Assembly: GCA_016765135.1 (NCBI GenBank) | Contig: JAESQN010000002.1 | Coordinates: forward strand, 1 to 64,000 | Source of the DNA: Robiginitomaculum sp. | GTDB lineage: Bacteria; Pseudomonadota; Alphaproteobacteria; Caulobacterales; Maricaulaceae | Direction of reading: 5' to 3' | DNA length: 64,000 nt | Part shown: piece by piece, positions 59,383 to 64,000 of the stretch | Numbering within the stretch: the stretch's first letter is position 1 | Layout: each line of letters begins with the position of its first letter | The notes under the pieces: model-generated | What the model saw: only the letters and a program-made list of their open reading frames with translations | What the model was told of the DNA's origin: nothing | Databases searched by the model: none | Made by a program: the position numbers and the translations under genes

Positions 59383-60126
59383 TTAAACTTCATCAACGCC
59401 GCCAGGGTTTCTCGCCCGCCGGTTTAGCCACATAACGCCGCGCAGGTCTGATATTGATACGATCAGGCGGCCAAAATTGGTGTATTTCGAAACCCCGAAT
59501 TGGCGGTTGCGGTGGCCCACATCCGCGAACTCGATAACGTAGCCTTCGCGCAACATCAAGGCTGGAATATAGCGGTGGATATGATCGAAATATGGCAGGT
59601 GCAAAAAGGCTTCGCGCTTAAACACTTTCAGCCCACAACCCGTATCATCCGCTTCGTCCTTCAGCAGCCATTTTCGCACCCCATTACCGAACTTCGATGC
59701 GACACGTTTGGCCCATGTATCCTTGCGTTTGGCCCGACGGCCGCCCACTAAAGCCAGATTATCCGGAGCATCCTCCCGTGTCATGATCTCAATGAGTCCA
59801 GGGATGTCCGCCGGGTCGTTCTGCCCGTCCCCGTCCAACGTAGCAACAATTTCACCCGCCGCCGTCAAGACACCAGAACGCACCGAGCGGCTCTGCCCAG
59901 AGTTGTCCCGGTGCGACAAAATCCGCAAGGTTTTGTGGGTGGCTTTTAGCTCGGCGAGCGCCTCTAAAGTCCCGTCCGTGCTGGCATCATTGATGAAAAT
60001 CATCTCGTAAGGCATCCCGTCCATAGCCTTGGCAATCTCTGCGGCTAGCGGCCCGACATTTTCTTGCTCATTATACACCGGAACCACGACACTATATTTA
60101 ATTTTGGGTTTTGTTTTAGCTGGCAT
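59383..60126 (-). CDS. Family 2 glycosyltransferase (polyprenyl-phosphate sugar transferase-like)
   Basis: A 247-residue GT2 enzyme. Motifs are VVVPVYNEQENVGPL, MIFINDASTDGTLEAL and the metal-binding ATLDGDGQNDPADIP. There are no C-terminal membrane helices, so it resembles soluble dolichyl/undecaprenyl-phosphate mannosyltransferases. It precedes the methyltransferase gene; together they may decorate a lipid-linked sugar. Confidence 0.88.
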   Translation of the reverse strand: MPAKTKPKIKYSVVVPVYNEQENVGPLAAEIAKAMDGMPYEMIFINDASTDGTLEALAELKATHKTLRILSHRDNSGQSRSVRSGVLTAAGEIVATLDGDGQNDPADIPGLIEIMTREDAPDNLALVGGRRAKRKDTWAKRVASKFGNGVRKWLLKDEADDTGCGLKVFKREAFLHLPYFDHIHRYIPALMLREGYVIEFADVGHRNRQFGVSKYTNFGRLIVSISDLRGVMWLNRRARNPGGVDEV

Positions 60127-60262
60127 AACATCCTCTAATTTTGAACGCCCATCATGGCACGCGAGAAAGCCAGGTGCAACCCACCTTAGGCTCAGTCAAC
60201 CGTGTGCGCCTTATGTCCAAACAGCATTTGCACTCCGCCCCGACTGGGCGTAAACAGCTCTC

Positions 60263-60688
60263 ATGATTGATGGTCTTTATAATACGGATGTGCTGTCGCT
60301 GGCAGCGAATATTTCTCATGTTGGGAGGTTGGGAAAGCCGTGCGGTACTGCGCGCAAGGTGTCCAAACTTTGTGGTTCATGGGTTGAGGTGGATGTTTGC
60401 GAACGGGGCGGAATGGTCACGAATTTTGCCGTGCGCTTGCAGGCTTGCGCTTTGGGGCAGGCTTGTGCGGCTATTTTGGCGCAAGCAGTTATGGGTGCGA
60501 GCAAAGAGGAGTTGCAAGCGGCACGGGACGGACTTTACGCTATGCTCAAACAGGGCGGCGAGCCACCACAAGGACGGTTTGCCAAGTTGGCCCTGCTGAA
60601 AGATGTAGCCAATTACCCGGCCCGGCACACTTCGACAATGCTGGCATTTGATGCCGTCTTGGCGGCTTTGAAGGACGCAAAATCATGA
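60263..60688 (+). CDS. Iron-sulfur cluster assembly scaffold protein (IscU/NifU-like)
   Basis: A 141-residue protein with the scaffold fold. Cluster-ligand Cys candidates are in SKLCGSW and in QACALGQACA. It is a diverged alphaproteobacterial type rather than canonical IscU; no isc/suf genes surround it. Its end overlaps the amidohydrolase start by four bases. Confidence 0.8.
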   Translation: MIDGLYNTDVLSLAANISHVGRLGKPCGTARKVSKLCGSWVEVDVCERGGMVTNFAVRLQACALGQACAAILAQAVMGASKEELQAARDGLYAMLKQGGEPPQGRFAKLALLKDVANYPARHTSTMLAFDAVLAALKDAKS

Positions 60689-62451
60689 AGTTTTATACGG
60701 CGCTCATTGTCATACTATTTACCGCGTGTTCCGGAGCAGGCACCAATAACATGCCCCTAAAAGCTGAAGCCTCACCTGCGCCGGAAAATTTTACGACTGT
60801 TCTTACGGGTGGTGAAATTTATACCATGAACCCGTCCCGCCCGACTGCCCCAACTATTACCTATCAGGCTATTGCCTATGACAAAGCCGGGAAAATACTC
60901 TGGCTTGGCAGCGAAATGGACGCGGATAAAGCCGCCAAAACCGGGGCGAAAATTATCGATTTGGACGGCGCCGTGGTGCTGCCAGGCTTCCATGATGTCC
61001 ACCTCCATGCTCTTGAAGCGGGCATCAATGAAGGACGTTGTATTTTATCTGAATTTGCCAGCAAGGCTAAATACAAGAAGCAGATAACGGGGTGTGCGAA
61101 GAAACAATCCGGTGCGGGTTGGTTCATCGGCGCGGGCGTATCAATGCCGGATTTGCTTGCGCAAATTTCCATGCCGGTAGATTTTCTCGACATGCTTTTC
61201 CCGGACAAACCAGCGCTTATTCTCGACAATCTTGGTCATGGGGCTTGGGCCAATAGTTTGGCGCTCAAAGCCGTGGGTTATGACACACTTGCTGGCAACC
61301 CGTCTGGGGGTTTGATTGACCGAAATCTCGCTGGGCGGCCTACAGGTATAGTTTACGAAAATGCCCAACAGGTCTTGCGCACATCTGCTTTGCCGCCAAC
61401 GCCTGCAAACGGGGCGGCGAATTATCAAGCTTTGCGCACGGTGCTCAAAACCCTTGCAGCTAACGGCATTACCTCCGTAAGCGATGCGGGCGGGTATTGG
61501 ACACGCGGTCATCATTTGGCCTGGATACGAGCGGAGCAAGAAGGCGTGTTGACCGTGCGGGCGAGCAATGCGCTATACGTATTCCCAGATAGAAATATAG
61601 ATAAGCAAATTGCCGATTTGATAGCGCTTAAAAGATCGCATCCGGATAATTTGGTCAAATTCAATCAGGTGAAAATCTATGTGGACGGAATATTGTCCCA
61701 GGGCACGGCGGCCCTCTATGAACCATATATAGGCGGTTTTGGTGTCGCTGGTGTCAGTGAACGCGGGTTTGAGTATTTCGCAAAAGCGGATTTGTTTGAC
61801 TATGCGCGGCGTCTAGACGCCGCCGGGTTCAGCTTGCATTTTCATGCCACAGGTGACCGGGGGGTTGGTCTTGCGTTGGGCGCAATAGAGGCGGCGCAAA
61901 AGACCAATGGTGTCAGCGCTAACCGGCATAGGATTACTCATATTTTCCTGACCGCACCCGCTGACCATGCCAGGTTTGCGACGCTAGGCGTGACCGCTGA
62001 TGTGCAAATGACACCCAGTACATTTGACCCGCAAACCATAGCATTTTACAAAACGATTATTGGAGATCGCGCCAATGACCTCATTCCGTCGGCGTCACTT
62101 ATAGCCGCAAATGCCCCCATGACCATCAGTAGCGATTGGGACGCGGACGAATTATCACCCATGACCAAAATCGGGCTGGTTGTTAGCCGTGGCCGCGAAG
62201 CCGTTCCCAATGTGGAAGCCGCCGTGCGGTTGATGACTATCGAGAGCGCCAAATTATTGGGGCAGTCAGATATAACAGGTTCGCTGGAGGTTGGTAAATA
62301 TGCGGATATGGTCGTGCTTGACCAGGACATTTTTAAGATAGCACCAGCGCGTATTAAGCGCACCAAACTCCTGGCCACCATAATGAACGGCAATGTGGTT
62401 TACGATCCCCATAAGCGTTTTGAAAAGAGACGTTTGAAGCAGGGTGAATGA
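60685..62451 (+). CDS. Exported metal-dependent amidohydrolase (YtcJ-like)
   Basis: A 588-residue amidohydrolase. The N-terminus is a signal sequence with a lipobox-like TAC (MKFYTALIVILFTACSGAG), so it is probably an envelope protein. Metal ligand motifs are GFHDVHLHALEAG near the start, LHFHATGDRGVG in the middle and ISSDWDADELSP toward the end. The family acts on cyclic amides or related bonds; the substrate is unknown. Confidence 0.88.
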   Translation: MKFYTALIVILFTACSGAGTNNMPLKAEASPAPENFTTVLTGGEIYTMNPSRPTAPTITYQAIAYDKAGKILWLGSEMDADKAAKTGAKIIDLDGAVVLPGFHDVHLHALEAGINEGRCILSEFASKAKYKKQITGCAKKQSGAGWFIGAGVSMPDLLAQISMPVDFLDMLFPDKPALILDNLGHGAWANSLALKAVGYDTLAGNPSGGLIDRNLAGRPTGIVYENAQQVLRTSALPPTPANGAANYQALRTVLKTLAANGITSVSDAGGYWTRGHHLAWIRAEQEGVLTVRASNALYVFPDRNIDKQIADLIALKRSHPDNLVKFNQVKIYVDGILSQGTAALYEPYIGGFGVAGVSERGFEYFAKADLFDYARRLDAAGFSLHFHATGDRGVGLALGAIEAAQKTNGVSANRHRITHIFLTAPADHARFATLGVTADVQMTPSTFDPQTIAFYKTIIGDRANDLIPSASLIAANAPMTISSDWDADELSPMTKIGLVVSRGREAVPNVEAAVRLMTIESAKLLGQSDITGSLEVGKYADMVVLDQDIFKIAPARIKRTKLLATIMNGNVVYDPHKRFEKRRLKQGE

Positions 62452-62452
62452 A

Positions 62453-62797
62453 ATGAAAAACCCGATTACATATTTGGCTATTGGTTTGCTGAAAGTTTAC
62501 AAGGTCACGCTTTCACCAGTGTTTTACGCATTAGGGATAAGATGCCGCCATGAACCTGGCTGTGCCAATTATTCTATGGCAGCGTTTTGGCATCATGGGG
62601 TGTGGCGCGGGTTTTGGCTGACTTTATCGCGGCTTTTGCGTTGTCACCCTTGGGGTTCATCTGGTATTGACCCGGTGCCCGAGACTATACATAAACAAGC
62701 ATTCTGGGCACCTTGGCGCTATGGCGATTGGGCCTGGAATGAACGAACGAATATACAACAAGAGAAAGAGCAAAATGCTGACAATCACATTTCCTGA
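62453..62797 (+). CDS. yidD: Membrane protein insertion efficiency factor YidD
   Basis: A 114-residue YidD protein that assists YidC-dependent insertion. The hallmark is [19 protein letters not shown], then [20 protein letters not shown] charged tail of about 20 residues after WAWNERTN is longer than usual, and its last 23 bases overlap the thrS start. The ATG is preceded by AGGGTGA; a GTG three codons earlier is possible. Confidence 0.92.
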   Translation: MKNPITYLAIGLLKVYKVTLSPVFYALGIRCRHEPGCANYSMAAFWHHGVWRGFWLTLSRLLRCHPWGSSGIDPVPETIHKQAFWAPWRYGDWAWNERTNIQQEKEQNADNHIS

Positions 62798-64000
62798 CGG
62801 CGCGACCCGCGAATTTGAAGACGGTACATCCGCCATGGGTGTAGCGAAAGCCCTGTCCAAAAGTCTGGCCAAAAAAGTTTTGGCGGCGCGGGTTAACGGC
62901 GAGCTTTGGGATGCCACCCGTCCGCTTGAGGGCGATACATCGCTTGAGCTTATTACGGCCGCCGATCCTGCCACCAAGCAAGAAGCGTTGGAACTGATCC
63001 GCCATGATTGCGCCCATGTTATGGCCGAGGCCGTGCAGGAACTTTTTCCCGGTACGCAAGTCACCATTGGCCCGACCATCGAGGATGGTTTCTATTACGA
63101 CTTTGCTCGCGACGAGCCGTTTTCCAGCGAAGATTTCGCCGCTATTGAGAAAAAGATGAAATTCATCATCCAGCAAAACAAACCGTTCGTGCGCGAGGTT
63201 TGGCAGCGGGATGATGCGATCAAATATTTCACCGACAAGGGCGAAACCTATAAAGCCGAGCTGATTTCCGATCTGCCCGAAGACGAGACCATCACCATTT
63301 ATAAACAGGGCGAGTGGCTGGACTTGTGTTTGGGGCCACATCTGCCCAGCACCATTAAAATCGGTAATGCGTTCAAATTGATGAAAGTCGCCGGGGCCTA
63401 TTGGCGCGGTGACAGTAATAATGCGCAACTGCAACGGATTTACGGTACGGCCTGGGCTAATCAGGACGATTTGGATGCGCATTTGCACCGTATTGAAGAA
63501 GCCGAAAAGCGCGACCACCGCCGTATTGGCCGGGAGATGGATTTATTTCATCTGCAACCCGAAGCTCAAGGCATGGTGTTTTGGCACGACAAAGGCGCGA
63601 CGATCTGGCGGCAGGTGGAAGATTATATTCGCCGTAAACTGCAAGCGGCTGATTATGAGGAGGTTAAAACCCCCATGCTAATCGACCATAAATTATGGGT
63701 GGCGTCCGGGCATTGGGATAAATTTCGCGAAAATATGTTTGTCTCCGAGGTTAGCCACGGCGAACACGACGAAATCCATGCCCTAAAGCCGATGAATTGC
63801 CCGGCCCATGTGCAGATTTTTAACCAAGGCCAGAAATCATACCGCGACTTGCCCTTGCGCATGGCGGAATTTGGCTGTTGCCACCGCAATGAGCCTAGCG
63901 GTGCTTTGCACGGTATTATGCGGGTGCGCGGCTTTACCCAAGACGATGCCCACATATTTTGCACCGAAGACCAAGTTATTGACGAGACAAAAACCTTTAT
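62775..64000 (+). CDS. thrS: Threonyl-tRNA synthetase, 5' part
   Basis: The gene runs off the right edge; 408 codons are seen. The N-terminal TGS domain starts [17 protein letters not shown], followed by the editing domain with [12 protein letters not shown] (HxxxH) and [13 protein letters not shown], and then the class II catalytic core with [31 protein letters not shown] (zinc-binding Cys) and [19 protein letters not shown] (motif 2). All expected residues are present, and there is no T-box leader because the start lies inside yidD. Confidence 0.97.
   Translation, partial: MLTITFPDGATREFEDGTSAMGVAKALSKSLAKKVLAARVNGELWDATRPLEGDTSLELITAADPATKQEALELIRHDCAHVMAEAVQELFPGTQVTIGPTIEDGFYYDFARDEPFSSEDFAAIEKKMKFIIQQNKPFVREVWQRDDAIKYFTDKGETYKAELISDLPEDETITIYKQGEWLDLCLGPHLPSTIKIGNAFKLMKVAGAYWRGDSNNAQLQRIYGTAWANQDDLDAHLHRIEEAEKRDHRRIGREMDLFHLQPEAQGMVFWHDKGATIWRQVEDYIRRKLQAADYEEVKTPMLIDHKLWVASGHWDKFRENMFVSEVSHGEHDEIHALKPMNCPAHVQIFNQGQKSYRDLPLRMAEFGCCHRNEPSGALHGIMRVRGFTQDDAHIFCTEDQVIDETKTF

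Noticed and set aside
62685-63518. Open frame of 277 codons antisense to thrS
   Set aside because: It overlaps a clear threonyl-tRNA synthetase and yidD and has no start signal or known motif.

Overview
This is a chromosomal segment of an alphaproteobacterium of middling GC content, probably an aerobic, free-living Gram-negative. The evidence is the gene order (tig-clpP-clpX near lon; ruvC-ruvA-ruvB-ybgC-tolQRAB-pal-cpoB-tilS-ftsH), a complete cytochrome bc1 operon, GTTC-N7-GTTC LexA boxes typical of Alphaproteobacteria upstream of ssb and ruvC, and a DUF2282/DUF692/DUF2063/DoxX bufferin operon. The sequence alone does not fix a genus. No transposase, integrase, phage structural gene or CRISPR array is visible.

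Layout. 1-7.4 kb: start of an outer-membrane protein gene, tRNA-Lys, queuosine genes queA-tgt, two cyclophilins, coaD, and an AlgI/AlgJ-like polysaccharide O-acetylation pair. 7.4-15.1 kb: gyrA, a membrane hybrid histidine kinase, ssb, nadV, and a gene of unknown function. 15.2-25.4 kb: tRNA-Val and the proteostasis cluster lon/clpX/clpP/tig, interrupted between lon and clpX by a peroxide-defence module (oxyR, periplasmic catalase, ankyrin protein). 25.5-36.5 kb: a DedA-type protein, kynA-kynU, petABC, trmL, three tandem DMT exporters, thiD, a TM2 protein and folP. 36.6-48.8 kb: ftsH, tilS, the whole Tol-Pal system and ruvBAC. 48.8-52.1 kb: an acyltransferase and a bufferin operon (bufA precursor, bufB MNIO enzyme, bufC partner, DoxX protein). 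52.3-54.2 kb: two paralogous secreted proteins of unknown function. 54.2-55.8 kb: a three-gene cassette flanked by two diverged copies of the 3' end of the neighbouring acyl-CoA ligase gene. 55.8-64 kb: the ligase, a threonine-dehydratase-like enzyme, a methyltransferase, a glycosyltransferase, an Fe-S scaffold, an amidohydrolase, yidD and the start of thrS.

Several repeat families run through the window. The most striking is an 85-86 bp palindromic element (ends GTAGGGTGGATTAG / CTAATCCACCCTAC) present six times, each time in a gap between co-directional genes and often inside an operon (ruvC|ruvA, ruvA|ruvB, tolR|tolA, tig|clpP, ftsH|folP, ppi|queA). A second, larger palindromic family has two copies (about 15.2-15.4 and 26.1-26.3 kb). 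Regulatory sites that can be read directly include two LexA boxes, a LysR-type operator at about -65 of the catalase promoter, and a heat-shock-type promoter in front of lon.

The most interesting parts are the bufferin operon, whose precursor has an unusual five-fold Met-Asp-Lys tail, the intra-operonic palindrome family, the ligase-3'-end-flanked cassette, and enzyme oddities such as a Tgt lacking two of its four zinc ligands and a FolP with an insertion in its first substrate loop.
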